Of a stretch of DNA of 64,000 nucleotides, positions 50,188 to 58,242 are shown one piece after another. A program made the translations under genes and the position numbers. The notes under the pieces were generated by a model that saw nothing but the letters and a program-made list of their open reading frames with translations, had not been told where the DNA came from and searched no databases. The first letter of the stretch is position 1. Each line of letters begins with the position of its first letter. Source of the DNA: Consotaella salsifontis (lineage in GTDB: Bacteria; Pseudomonadota; Alphaproteobacteria; Rhizobiales; Rhizobiaceae); assembly GCF_900167365.1 (NCBI RefSeq), contig NZ_FUXL01000013.1, positions 60,909 to 124,908 of the forward strand, in the 5' to 3' direction.

Positions 50188-51440
50188 GCGGCTTGCGCCT
50201 CATTCTGTTGATTGTCATTCGCAGCAGCGCCCTGCATCTTTTGCTGTCCCATTGGGACAGTCGCTCCCTGGATCATCAGGTCGTCGCCATTTGGTCGCGA
50301 TGGCCTGTTCTCAAGCTCTCGCGCCTCGTTCGGCGTCAGCAGCGCGTTCTGCACAGCCTTCGACAGGCCTTCCATGCGCGTCGCGAAGTCGCCTCGCATC
50401 AGCCCATCGAGATTATGCTCGACGTACCGGGACGAACCACTGCGGCCGAACAGCTTCAACGTCATCTCGCCCTCGAGCGCCTTCGCCCACTGGCCGATGA
50501 GGTGCTTGACGAGGATGGCGCCCTGTTGCTCTGTGTTGCTGTAAGTGCCGTGCGTCAGATCCTGCAGGAAAACCGGCGGTAGCTGGTAGGCGCGAGCAAT
50601 TTCCTCGATCTGAAACCGGCGCGCGTCGGTCATCTGTCCCTTTTCAGGGTCAAACCCAACAGGCTTCAAATCATAGCCGGCAGGGATCGGGAAAACCTGT
50701 TCGCTACTGCCCTTGGCCGCGTCGATCGCGCGCCTGATATCTTGCTGCGCTCTCTTAACCGCATCAGGCCCCGCCGGCATGGGGCCGGACAAGGCCAACG
50801 GCGGCACGCCGCCGCCAGCAAAGAAATTGCTGGCGTAGTCATTCATCGCGAGCGCCAACTGGATGGCCTTGCTGGCGCGCGCTATCGGGCCATAATGGCC
50901 AGCCGCATCAGCCTTGAGCATGAATGGCACGTCGATGATTTCTGTCGCGTCGTAGGTCTGCCCCCCTACGACATAGGTCAACGTCCCGTTCGGCGACTTT
51001 GAAATCGTCGTCTTCGACGGGTCGATCGGCCATATAGCCTCTAGGCTAGCCGGCGTGCGCTCAATCCAAGCCAGGCCACGGCCGCCGGTAAAAACCTGCT
51101 GCCAAAAATACTGACGGAACTTGAACGAATCCATGCCGTCATTCGGCGCGTCATGGATTACGGTTTCGATCTTTCCACCGAGCCGCTTCGGTCCGTCTTT
51201 CGACGATCGATAGGCGTGGATTGGCAGTGTCGCCAGCGTCCGCGAAAGAAACGCAACCGCAGCCCACACCGACGGCACACACAACGCGCTATCGATGGTG
51301 ATCGCGGGTAAATTGGCGTCATTCACCCCGAAAAACGTCAGAAAACCGTCGGCACCAACCGGAACCGAGGGATTTTCGATGGATGCGCGCGTTTCAGTAG
51401 CGCTGGGTCCGCCCTTGCGGCCCCAATTGAATAGCCTCAT
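50184..51440 (-). CDS. Phage portal protein (HK97 family)
   Basis: 418 residues. SALCVPSVWAAVAFLSRTLATLP, the central RASKAIQLALAMNDYASNFFAGG then PPLALSG, and VFLQDLTHGTYSNTEQQ are the HK97 portal pattern. It forms the dodecameric DNA channel. The C-terminal tail is Gln/Asn-rich. It follows the large terminase gene by 15 bases. Confidence 0.95.
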   Translation of the reverse strand: MRLFNWGRKGGPSATETRASIENPSVPVGADGFLTFFGVNDANLPAITIDSALCVPSVWAAVAFLSRTLATLPIHAYRSSKDGPKRLGGKIETVIHDAPNDGMDSFKFRQYFWQQVFTGGRGLAWIERTPASLEAIWPIDPSKTTISKSPNGTLTYVVGGQTYDATEIIDVPFMLKADAAGHYGPIARASKAIQLALAMNDYASNFFAGGGVPPLALSGPMPAGPDAVKRAQQDIRRAIDAAKGSSEQVFPIPAGYDLKPVGFDPEKGQMTDARRFQIEEIARAYQLPPVFLQDLTHGTYSNTEQQGAILVKHLIGQWAKALEGEMTLKLFGRSGSSRYVEHNLDGLMRGDFATRMEGLSKAVQNALLTPNEARELENRPSRPNGDDLMIQGATVPMGQQKMQGAAANDNQQNEAQAA

Positions 51441-51455
51441 TGCGCCACCGTTCTC

Positions 51456-53345
51456 TTAGGCCACCAGCTTGAAATCCGGATCGTCCCATGGCGACATCAC
51501 AGGCTGCACCACTGTCGCGCCATCGGATGCCGCGCCGCACGCCATGGCCAGCGCCACGGCAGCGTCGATGCGAACCGAGGCCTTTGACTTCACGAACCAG
51601 CGATTATCATGCGCGTCTCTGTCGAAAGTCGCGCCCATCAGGGCAGACATCAACACAGGGCTCGCCCGAAGGCGTATCCGACCATCGACAATCAGGTTTT
51701 CGAGCTCGGTCACCGAGCCAGGCATCCAAAGCCCAAGCGGCACCTTCTCGCCTGCAGCCTTGGCCGCCGCTATTTTCTCTTCAGACGGGCGGGCTCGCAC
51801 CTTGCCGCCCTGCGGGTGCGGCAGCTGCTCAGCGTTGACGCCAAAAATATCCAGCTCTTCCGAAAATCTAGCATAGGCGTAGTTGTCGTACGCGATCGAC
51901 GCCACGTCATAAAGGCTGTCTATTTCGGCCACGCGCGCCGCAACAACGTCGAACCGCACTCGCGGCCCATCCGTCGTGTTCAAATAGCCATCCCGCACCC
52001 ACAAGTCATAAGGCTGCTTGTCGGCCTGCGCGCGCGCCATAAGCGTCTGCCCTGGTGTCCACGCCTCGACCCAAGCGTCGTAGGTCGGGAGGTGGGCAAC
52101 CGATCCGTCATCGCGCTTGACGTCGACGTTCCCGGTCGGCACAACGCACGCGGCGACGGTCATATCCTTCGTTCCGGACAGGTCGATGCCCATGTAAAGC
52201 GGTGCGCCGTAGTGAATCGACGGGTCGAAATCCTCCATCACCTTTTCGACCGTCGCCCTCGGCATCCATGCCTTGTCGGCATCCGTCCAAACGCAGAAAT
52301 GCAGACGTAGAATGCCGTTCAGCTTGCCGGGGATCACCTTCGCCTGGTGGACGACACCAGCCAAGTATTCCTCTGTCAGGATGGTGCCGAGAAGCGGGTT
52401 TGCCTTCTTCCAGCACGACGAGTCCTCAAGCGGATCATCGTCTTTGTCGAGAGAGCAGACATAGGCGAACGTCGAATCGTCTATGACCTCGCCGACATAA
52501 GCGAAATCATCATCGGGTTCGCGCGTTCCAGCCGCCACCCTGACGGCATGTTCGTGCTCTTCCCAGCACACCGAATTCCGGTCTGATCCGGAGTTCGTAA
52601 TCATCAACAGAAGCGGCTGACGACGGAACTTAAATCCGCGTTCCAGCATCTCCATAACCGACCGGTCGGGATGCTCGTGCACCTCATCGCACAGCGCAAA
52701 ATGTGGGCGCAGGCCAGAACCAGTCTTGCCGGCCTCTTTCGATAGCGGCCGGAAAAACGAATTCTTCGCGTGGTAGGCAAGATTATACTCCTTGCCCGGC
52801 CCGCCGCTCGGCTTCGTTCGATCCCTTAGCGCTGGCGACTGGTTGCGCATCTTAACCGCATCGCGAAACAGGATATTCGCCTGATCTTTCGTAGCGGCGG
52901 CAGCGTAGATCTGAGCGCCGGGCTCGCTGTCAGCCATCATGCCGTACAGGCCGACGCCACCAGCGAATGGCGACTTGCCGTTTCCCTTGCCCTCTTCGAT
53001 ATAGGCGCGCCGAAAGCGGCGATTGCCGCTCGCGTTCTTCCATCCGAACAGCGAACCGAGCTTGAACGCCTGCGACGGGTGAAGCCTAAATGGCGTACCT
53101 TCGAATTGACCTTCGCTGAGCTTCAGTCGCTCTTCAAAGAACCGAAACACCCGAACCGCAGCGGCATCGTCCCACCACAGCCCGCGCGCAGCGCCGCGAT
53201 CCAGGTCGTCAAAATGACGACGGCAGGCGTTTCTGACATGCGGGCCGGCTATCTCCTCGCCGCTCAACACAGCGCGCGCATAGGCGTTCACGCGATCAAG
53301 GGCCGTCCCGCTAGTCGAGGATGTCGTCTTTCTCTTCGCCGTCAT
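51456..53345 (-). CDS. Large terminase subunit
   Basis: 629 residues. The ATPase has an unusual but known Walker A, EEGKGNGKSP (about 117-126), and Walker B FALCDEVHEH; the nuclease domain starts with YMGIDLSGTKD and ends near YDNYAYARF and DAAVALAMA. It is of the P27/HK97 TerL type that works with an HNH protein. It overlaps TerS by 35 bases. All catalytic motifs appear intact. Confidence 0.95.
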   Translation of the reverse strand: MTAKRKTTSSTSGTALDRVNAYARAVLSGEEIAGPHVRNACRRHFDDLDRGAARGLWWDDAAAVRVFRFFEERLKLSEGQFEGTPFRLHPSQAFKLGSLFGWKNASGNRRFRRAYIEEGKGNGKSPFAGGVGLYGMMADSEPGAQIYAAAATKDQANILFRDAVKMRNQSPALRDRTKPSGGPGKEYNLAYHAKNSFFRPLSKEAGKTGSGLRPHFALCDEVHEHPDRSVMEMLERGFKFRRQPLLLMITNSGSDRNSVCWEEHEHAVRVAAGTREPDDDFAYVGEVIDDSTFAYVCSLDKDDDPLEDSSCWKKANPLLGTILTEEYLAGVVHQAKVIPGKLNGILRLHFCVWTDADKAWMPRATVEKVMEDFDPSIHYGAPLYMGIDLSGTKDMTVAACVVPTGNVDVKRDDGSVAHLPTYDAWVEAWTPGQTLMARAQADKQPYDLWVRDGYLNTTDGPRVRFDVVAARVAEIDSLYDVASIAYDNYAYARFSEELDIFGVNAEQLPHPQGGKVRARPSEEKIAAAKAAGEKVPLGLWMPGSVTELENLIVDGRIRLRASPVLMSALMGATFDRDAHDNRWFVKSKASVRIDAAVALAMACGAASDGATVVQPVMSPWDDPDFKLVA

Positions 53346-53697
53346 CTGGTATCGCCACCTTTGACGCGTCGGATGGCGTTGCCCCCATCTGCCCGAGACA
53401 CTGGCGAAGCAGGTTCAGTGCCTGGACGCCGACATCATCACCGACCATCAATCTGCCGCGGATCGTGGCGGCGATCTCGAGAAAACTGCGGTGCGACCCA
53501 TTCAGCCACGGGACCTCCCGAACAAACGTTTCCCATGCCGTCCGTGCCTTGCTGGCATTGGTGTCCACCATCCACTCAGGTGGCTCGCCGATCGGACTGT
53601 TGACAACCGGTTCTTTTCGGTCCTTAAATCGCTGCGGGTTCTTCGCGTCGCTTGCCTCAAGCGCTGCTTTGGCGCGAGGCGTTCTTGGCCTCGCCAT
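53311..53697 (-). CDS. Small terminase subunit (P27 family)
   Basis: 128 residues. A Pro/Lys-rich N-terminus (PRTPRAKAALEASDAKNPQRFKD), GEPPEWMVDTNASKARTAWETF and a helical SFLEIAATIRGRLMVGDDVGVQALNLLRQCLGQMGATP region are the P27 TerS pattern. The 160 bases between it and the HNH gene probably contain the cos site; I could not define the cut. Confidence 0.9.
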   Translation of the reverse strand: MARPRTPRAKAALEASDAKNPQRFKDRKEPVVNSPIGEPPEWMVDTNASKARTAWETFVREVPWLNGSHRSFLEIAATIRGRLMVGDDVGVQALNLLRQCLGQMGATPSDASKVAIPDDGEEKDDILD

Positions 53698-53859
53698 GGC
53701 TCACTGCCCTTTCAGGCTCAACATTTGAATGGTGGATGCGCGCGGAATGTGCCCGCGCCGGTCCCTGGAGGCCGTCGTCCTGGAAATTGACGATACCCCC
53801 TCCAGTGCGTCATTTATGCAACAGTGACATTTCAGCAACTGCGACTTATTTGTCACACT

Positions 53860-54171
53860 TCACGCCGGCCAGCCATCGGCCCGGAAGGTCACGACGTCCT
53901 GCCCGAGGTCCTCACGCTGCCCTCGGCTGGCGTGGCAGGCCTTGCACGTGCTGATGAACGGCCCGCGCCAGAACGCCCCCTCATCACCTCGGTGCGGCCG
54001 AGCATGGTGCACCTCAGTTGCAGTCTCGACGATCTCCCGCTCTAGGCACCACTGACAAAGTGGGTCTTGGGACAGCTTTGACAGCCGCAGCGCGCGCCAT
54101 TGCGGCGTCTTGTAGAGGCGACGATAAACATCGGCCTCTGCACTGCGTTGGTCAGGACGATCGCTCTTCAT
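53860..54171 (-). CDS. HNH endonuclease (packaging-associated)
   Basis: 103 residues from ATG 54171. The HNH pattern is WCLEREIVETATEVHHARPH then RGDEGAFWRGPFISTCKACHASRG with Cys pairs CQWC and CKAC for zinc. HNH proteins next to P27-type TerS and TerL are part of the DNA packaging machine in HK97-like phages. The start overlaps a small membrane gene. Confidence 0.92.
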   Translation of the reverse strand: MKSDRPDQRSAEADVYRRLYKTPQWRALRLSKLSQDPLCQWCLEREIVETATEVHHARPHRGDEGAFWRGPFISTCKACHASRGQREDLGQDVVTFRADGWPA

Positions 54172-54274
54172 CGCCGCGCCCCGTCGCAATCAAGCCAGCA
54201 AGAACAATGACGGCGAGAGCACCAATGCCCAAGAGCGGGAACACGAATGGCGTCTCGATAAGATGCTCGGCCAT
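54152..54274 (-). CDS. Small membrane protein (40 residues)
   Basis: ATG 54274 to TGA 54152. One hydrophobic helix (FPLLGIGALAVIVLAGLIATG) between a short N-terminus and an acidic/basic tail. The start follows the repeated leader GGGTGAGTGA. Its 3' end overlaps the HNH start by 20 bases. Confidence 0.6.
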   Translation of the reverse strand: MAEHLIETPFVFPLLGIGALAVIVLAGLIATGRGDEERSS

Positions 54275-54385
54275 TCACTCACCCAATGACGAACAGGAAG
54301 ACGGCTCCAAACAAGAGCACACCAAGTGACCAGCCCCACAGAGCTATCGCCAGCCTTCCTGAGAAGTCGGCCATTCACTCACCCA
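54267..54385. repeat. 19-bp direct repeat holding two start codons (copies 54,267-54,285 and 54,367-54,385)
   Basis: TCGGCCATTCACTCACCCA occurs twice, exactly 100 bases apart. On the minus strand each copy gives GGGTGAGTGA followed by ATGGC, so it is the ribosome-binding site plus start of each small membrane gene. Confidence 0.75.
54279..54374 (-). CDS. Small membrane protein (31 residues)
   Basis: ATG 54374 to TGA 54279. Almost entirely one membrane helix (IALWGWSLGVLLFGAVFLFVIG). It shares the start MAD/MAE and the upstream leader TCGGCCATTCACTCACCCA (as read on the plus strand, 54,267-54,285 and 54,367-54,385) with the next gene. Possibly a pair of accessory holin-like or stress peptides. 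Confidence 0.5.
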   Translation of the reverse strand: MADFSGRLAIALWGWSLGVLLFGAVFLFVIG

Positions 54386-54534
54386 TCGCCATCTTAAACA
54401 AAACTTGCCGGGCTTCGTCGGCACGGTGCCAGGTGACCGTGTAGCGTCAAGGCCGAAGCCGAGAACCGACCCGCTCAGGCCCGCGATGGGCCAATTATTC
54501 GACGGCAGCCGTTAGGCTGGCCATCCTTCAGCCG

Positions 54535-54705
54535 TCAGGCAGCCAGACGAACACGCGCCTCGCGCACCTTGCGCTCGACGCCTTCATCATCCTTGGTCAC
54601 AAGGAATTCGCCGCGAGGCGTCTTGGCCTTTCCGACGATGGTCGCCTTCGTTTCGAAGGTGCTTTTCGGCCCGGCCTTGAACATGACGACGGTACCAACT
54701 TCCAT
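54535..54705 (-). CDS. Small phage protein with SH3-like barrel (DUF2158-like)
   Basis: 56 residues from ATG 54705 (AAGGGA site). VGTVVMFKAGPKSTFETKATIVGKAKTPRGEFLVTKDD looks like a single five-stranded barrel of the YodC/DUF2158 type, though the typical SGGPxMTV motif is altered to AGPKSTFE. Charged C-terminus. Function unknown. Confidence 0.65.
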   Translation of the reverse strand: MEVGTVVMFKAGPKSTFETKATIVGKAKTPRGEFLVTKDDEGVERKVREARVRLAA

Positions 54706-54875
54706 AACGATTTCCCTTTCTCGATCGCTCTTCAAGAAAGCCGTGGAGACAACCAGTCTTCCGGCCTATCGGCGCTATGGCGCACGATGGGAAAGCCGAC
54801 CCATGCACAAGCGCAGAGGGACCGGCCATGATGGTCAGGACAAATTGGGATCAAACCATCTTCCTGATGAATGGC

Positions 54876-54906
54876 GCCCGGCTCAAACTCTTTCGAGGAG
54901 CCGGGC
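54876..54906. repeat. Nine-base inverted repeat after the small HTH gene
   Basis: GCCCGGCTC / GAGCCGGGC with a 13-base loop, two bases after the stop of the small HTH gene. A Rho-independent function is doubtful because no T-run follows on either strand. Confidence 0.4.
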
Positions 54907-54907
54907 T

Positions 54908-55033
54908 TCACTCTGTCGCGGAGGAGAGACGCGCCGAGAGTGATCTGGTAGTTACGCCCAGCTCAGAGGCGGCATCTTGTGCCGCATGGCCGAGCGTCCG
55001 CCGCAGTGCGCGCGGAACTGTGTAGAGGATCAA
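54908..55033 (-). CDS. Small helix-turn-helix peptide (41 residues)
   Basis: TTG 55033 to TGA 54908, with GAAGGGG directly before the TTG. The central part RRTLGHAAQDAASELGVTTRSLSARL has the spacing of an HTH (helix, GV turn, recognition helix). In-frame stop just upstream and no ATG, so only a TTG start is possible. The rest of the 54,706-55,076 interval shows no other gene I trust; a plus-strand frame opposite has no family features. Confidence 0.4.
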   Translation of the reverse strand: MILYTVPRALRRTLGHAAQDAASELGVTTRSLSARLSSATE

Positions 55034-55076
55034 GCCCCTTCACTGTTCCACACCATGAGACTGCAAATACTCCCGC

Positions 55077-56117
55077 CTAGGCCGCAACTTTTTTCATAGC
55101 GGCCATCAGATTGTCGTTGGCAGCCTGAAGGCGCTTACGTCCTGCCGCATACGCATTCCCGCCCCTTCGGCCAGGCGCCAGATCCGCGATCCCCTTCGCC
55201 TTTTCGGTTGCATCGAGTGTCTGCCGACTTTCATCGCTCAGATTGGCGACGGTTGCCGCCCACTCGCTGCGATTGATGTGGGCCATGAAGATATCTTCCC
55301 ACCCGACAGAGCCGCCACCGCCACCGACTTCCTTTCGCATGCCGATGAAGTTCTCGGCGACATTGCGCGATCCGCACGGCAGGCCCGCAGGGTAGCGACG
55401 CACTTCTGGCATGACTGGCGTATTGGCAATGGCATCGGCGAGCATGGCGCGGGATTCGGCGGCTGTGTAAGATCTGCCTCGACAAATCCTGCCGCCAGGC
55501 AGAAACCGGAACGCCGCGCCGAACACCTCGGCGAAATACCGGTTGCTCCGATCAATGTCCGATCCGTCCGATCCCTCGCCGCCGAGAGCCCGCTCTTCGA
55601 TGTCGCGCACACCAAGCATCGATCCGGTCGGCATTCTGATGCTGCAAGCTGTGATCTTGCCATCAGCACTGTAGCGATAGCCGCGCTCCGTCTGCGAGCC
55701 GTCGCTAAAACGCAGCCTGCCGATTGCGACGATCTGGCCATCGGCATTGCGATCAGTCTTACCTTCGGCGACTTCGGCCATGATCTCGCCGACCGTTGGG
55801 CGCATCGCCCACCGGCGCTCTGTCCGCATTCCATCGACGTCCTCGGGAGACATCTCTGCCGGCTGCGGCGTGGTGCGCCAGTTGGTGCTGACCACCGGGA
55901 TATCGACAGGATCGACTTCGATACCCTCGGCGATGCCGTCGGGGCGCTGCATCCACGCGAGCAAAGGCGCCAGAGCATCGGCCATGGCACCAAGCTTTGG
56001 GTATTCTGTCGCCCTGCGAGCAGACATGATCTCACTATCACTGGATGGCGCGACGGCGCGCCATGCATCTACGACATTGCGATGTTCTTCAGGGGTACGA
56101 CAAGACATCTTTGCCAT
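55077..56117 (-). CDS. Phage hypothetical protein (346 residues)
   Basis: 346 residues. N-terminal helical segment (CRTPEEHRNVVDAWRAV), a middle with acidic and aromatic patches (VGEIMAEVAEGKTDRNADG; GRLRFSDGSQTERGYRYSADGKI), a Gly-rich linker (VGGGGGSVGW) and a C-terminal basic region (GKGIADLAPGRRGGNAYAAGRKRL-like) ending in AANDN. No family recognised. It lies between the packaging block and the DnaA-like gene, so a replication or DNA-binding role is possible. Confidence 0.7.
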   Translation of the reverse strand: MAKMSCRTPEEHRNVVDAWRAVAPSSDSEIMSARRATEYPKLGAMADALAPLLAWMQRPDGIAEGIEVDPVDIPVVSTNWRTTPQPAEMSPEDVDGMRTERRWAMRPTVGEIMAEVAEGKTDRNADGQIVAIGRLRFSDGSQTERGYRYSADGKITACSIRMPTGSMLGVRDIEERALGGEGSDGSDIDRSNRYFAEVFGAAFRFLPGGRICRGRSYTAAESRAMLADAIANTPVMPEVRRYPAGLPCGSRNVAENFIGMRKEVGGGGGSVGWEDIFMAHINRSEWAATVANLSDESRQTLDATEKAKGIADLAPGRRGGNAYAAGRKRLQAANDNLMAAMKKVAA

Positions 56118-56150
56118 CCATCTCGCGGCGCTGATGGTATATAGTAAAAT

Positions 56151-56543
56151 TCACACCCTAAATGACGTCAGAGGCCGCAAATATCGTCGTTGCTTAAGTC
56201 GGTTGTATGGGTGTTGGCGCACGCCATGGATGATCGTTGTGTGATCCTTGACGCCGACGAGCTTGGCGATTTGCGCATATGAGAGGCCGGTTCGCCTGCG
56301 GCACCAGTAAGAGATGGCTTGCCGCGCATCTGGCAGCGGACTTGTCCTGCGGTGGCTGCGAAGGTCGTCGATCGTCACGCCATAGGCCAGACAGATCAAT
56401 CTGGCGATCCGCAAACCAGGCTGCGCCGTCGCAAGTGCAGCCGAATAGTCCATGACCAACTGGATACGGGAACGCGACCCGTTCGCAGCTCCGTATCTAG
56501 CGATATTCGCACCGCCAGATGTGGACGTTGATGGCATCGCCAT
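56151..56543 (-). CDS. DnaA domain-IV-like DNA-binding protein
   Basis: 130 residues from ATG 56543 (GGGGGGATCA site). The C-terminal DARQAISYWCRRRTGLSYAQIAKLVG then KDHTTIIHGVR is the DnaA box-binding domain, including the DHTTxxH signature. The N-terminal half is unrelated to DnaA and lacks the AAA+ ATPase. It may mark the phage origin or compete with host DnaA. The folded G-rich segment lies just upstream. Confidence 0.85.
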   Translation of the reverse strand: MAMPSTSTSGGANIARYGAANGSRSRIQLVMDYSAALATAQPGLRIARLICLAYGVTIDDLRSHRRTSPLPDARQAISYWCRRRTGLSYAQIAKLVGVKDHTTIIHGVRQHPYNRLKQRRYLRPLTSFRV

Positions 56544-56561
56544 TGATCCCCCCAAAGCCAC

Positions 56562-56972
56562 AACCGCAATAGGTTGTACTGATCAGAAAATACAACTTCC
56601 CCACGGTACTGGTTTAGGTGGGGATTTTAGCTACTCGGGTGGTTGCGGGAGAGCCTACCTCACCCCTCCCCACCTCCCCCTATATCCCCTTTAGGGGATA
56701 GGGGGGTGAGGGAGGTGGGGGCGGTGGGGTCTCTCCAGCACCCTCCAGCCGGAAGTGAGATGAAGGAGGTGGGCTGGGCTGGGTGAGGAGTGCTCACTAA
56801 GTCAACCCCTCTCCACAGTGGGCATGCCTACTTTGGACCATCCATCGAGCCCCAAAACCCCGAAATCGCCATAACGGCACCGTGGAGCGCTTTTCAGCCA
56901 TTCCGGCTAGGGACGTAGCCGACAACTCTGGCGCGCCAATCCTGAGAAAACGTCGTGGGGAACAGAAGAAAA
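56562..56972. other. 411-base intergenic region with folded G-rich core
   Basis: No gene is visible. The left part is AT-richer, the middle holds the inverted repeat at 56,668-56,720, and the right part has direct repeats (GGGCTGGGCTGGGTGAGG). It is placed between a VRR-NUC nuclease and the DnaA-domain gene. Candidate origin region. Confidence 0.5.
56668..56720. repeat. Large inverted repeat with G-rich arm
   Basis: Outer arms CCCCACCTC (56,668-56,676) and GAGGTGGGG (56,712-56,720) enclose CCCCC/GGGGG and TATCCCC-TTTA-GGGGATA. The plus strand to the right has four or more runs of three to six G (56,694-56,732), so hairpin and G-quadruplex forms are both possible. Confidence 0.75.
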
Positions 56973-57464
56973 CTATTCGCCCATCCAGCCCCGAACGATC
57001 CTCTCGACTGCGTCTGCGACCTCGTTTTCTTCCCTTTCCTTGACCACGGCCTGCCGGTCGAAGCCCAGCTCTGCCAGCCGTTTGTGGCGGGCGGTTTGCT
57101 CCGATGATGGCCTGCCGTCGGCGTTCTTCAACTCGATCAGGCCCAGCCGGCCGTGGGGAAGATAGATCCTGATGTCGTGCTCGCCCGGCGTCATGCCGGT
57201 GGCCTTGGCCTTGACCTTCGACGATGGCGAAAGCAGCGGTAGGCCGTTCATATCGCCCGCAAAAGCGAAATCGAGGCCCCGCGCCGCCATCCCGTGCAAA
57301 CGCTTGATCGCGGCGGCTTGGAGCCGCCATTCGAGCGGCGGCGCATCTGTGACCTTGGTTGAAACCGATCCGTCCAGGTGCGTCGTCGTGGTGACGCGAA
57401 TCCGCTTGCCGTCGCGGGTGACGGTCTGGCGGGTGACCCTTGACCGCGGCTTGGCTTGTGCCAT
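56973..57464 (-). CDS. VRR-NUC-type phage nuclease
   Basis: 163 residues from ATG 57464 with an AGGAGG site. The N-terminal part is basic. The core HDIRIYLPHGRLGLIELKNADG then PSSEQTARHKRLAELGFDR is the PD-(D/E)XK signature of VRR-NUC enzymes (Asp in HDIR, Glu-x-Lys in IELK, Gln in SSEQ). Phage VRR-NUC proteins are single-domain resolvase- or repair-type nucleases. It follows the folded segment. Confidence 0.8.
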   Translation of the reverse strand: MAQAKPRSRVTRQTVTRDGKRIRVTTTTHLDGSVSTKVTDAPPLEWRLQAAAIKRLHGMAARGLDFAFAGDMNGLPLLSPSSKVKAKATGMTPGEHDIRIYLPHGRLGLIELKNADGRPSSEQTARHKRLAELGFDRQAVVKEREENEVADAVERIVRGWMGE

Positions 57465-57489
57465 TTTTCCCACCTCCTGGGATGGCTTC

Positions 57490-57517
57490 CCCACATCATC
57501 CCTACGGGGGATGTGGG
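57490..57517. repeat. Hairpin CCCCACATC / GATGTGGG
   Basis: Eight- to nine-base arms in the 190-base leader of the VRR-NUC gene, 26 bases before its start. It could form an RNA stem close to the AGGAGG site and influence translation. Confidence 0.45.
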
Positions 57518-57594
57518 CGAATAGAAGTTTCGGCTCATTTTCCCCACCATTCCCACCCGCCTTTATGGCGTGGGGAAGTTGTAATTGGCGTGGT

Positions 57595-57635
57595 TACGCC
57601 TCGTTTTGGTTGTGGTGAGCTATCGCCGAGGCGTA
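57595..57635. repeat. Nine-base inverted repeat after the ProQ gene
   Basis: TACGCCTCG / CGAGGCGTA with a 23-base loop, about 20 bases after the ProQ/FinO stop. A possible RNA structure or protein site, without a T-run. Confidence 0.4.
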
Positions 57636-57654
57636 GCAGGACTGTCCTTACCTA

Positions 57655-58083
57655 TTACCGCCCAGCCATCTTACCCGCCGCATAGGTGGCTTCCTCGGCC
57701 GTCACGACGCCAGACGGTTCGCCAGCGAGATCGATGCGCGGCGCGCCCTCGACGACGTTCCTAAGGTAGCGGCGGCCGTTGGTGTAGTCGAACATGGCCG
57801 ATCGCAGATCGCCGCGCGAGATGTCCGGCATGGCCGCGATGATGTCGTGGTAGATGCCGATTTTGAGTGGCGTCTTGTCCGCGCCATGAGCCGCGAAGCA
57901 CTTCGGGAAGGATTCGGCAAGGGCTGCCCGACCGCGCCGAGCGCGCTCGCGAAAGATGCGGCGGCGGCGGGTACTTCTGGATTCGGATGATGAAGTCGCC
58001 TCGACTGACGAGGTCGTATCAACTAGCGAATTCGTCTCGACTGATGTCGTGGATTCTGTCGGCATGACATCCATTGCATTCAT
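57655..58083 (-). CDS. ProQ/FinO-family RNA chaperone encoded by the phage
   Basis: 142 residues from ATG 58083 (AGGAG site). A Ser/Thr-rich N-terminal tail (about 1-38) and a basic linker precede the FinO/ProQ domain: LAESFPKCFAAHGADKTPLKIGI, ISRGDLRSAMFDYTNGRRYL and GAPRIDLAGEPSGVVTAEEA. The domain binds structured RNA 3' hairpins. A phage-borne copy could control antisense regulation or lysogeny. Its start overlaps the stop of a small membrane gene (ATGA). Confidence 0.88.
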   Translation of the reverse strand: MNAMDVMPTESTTSVETNSLVDTTSSVEATSSSESRSTRRRRIFRERARRGRAALAESFPKCFAAHGADKTPLKIGIYHDIIAAMPDISRGDLRSAMFDYTNGRRYLRNVVEGAPRIDLAGEPSGVVTAEEATYAAGKMAGR

Positions 58084-58241
58084 CTCCCCTGCTCCTGACT
58101 GGCGATGCGGTAGGCCGAAAATCGTTCTTGATCGGCCATCACGATCCGCGCGGATGTCTTTGCGGCATGGACCACGGCGGCGGACATGAGGCAGCCACAC
58201 AATAGAAACAGCAGGCACCACCCGCAGAAGAACCGGCCCAT
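58080..58241 (-). CDS. Small membrane/secreted phage protein (53 residues)
   Basis: ATG 58241 to TGA 58080, coupled to ProQ by an ATGA overlap. N-terminal Cys-rich hydrophobic segment (FFCGWCLLFLLCGCLMSAAVV) acting as a signal or anchor, then a charged part ending SQEQGR. Unknown function. Confidence 0.6.
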   Translation of the reverse strand: MGRFFCGWCLLFLLCGCLMSAAVVHAAKTSARIVMADQERFSAYRIASQEQGR

Positions 58242-58242
58242 C

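Noticed and set aside
54777..55025. 82-codon plus-strand frame between the SH3-like and 346-residue phage genes
   Set aside because: Against the local gene direction, no ribosome site, and the opposite strand holds a more plausible HTH peptide and hairpin.
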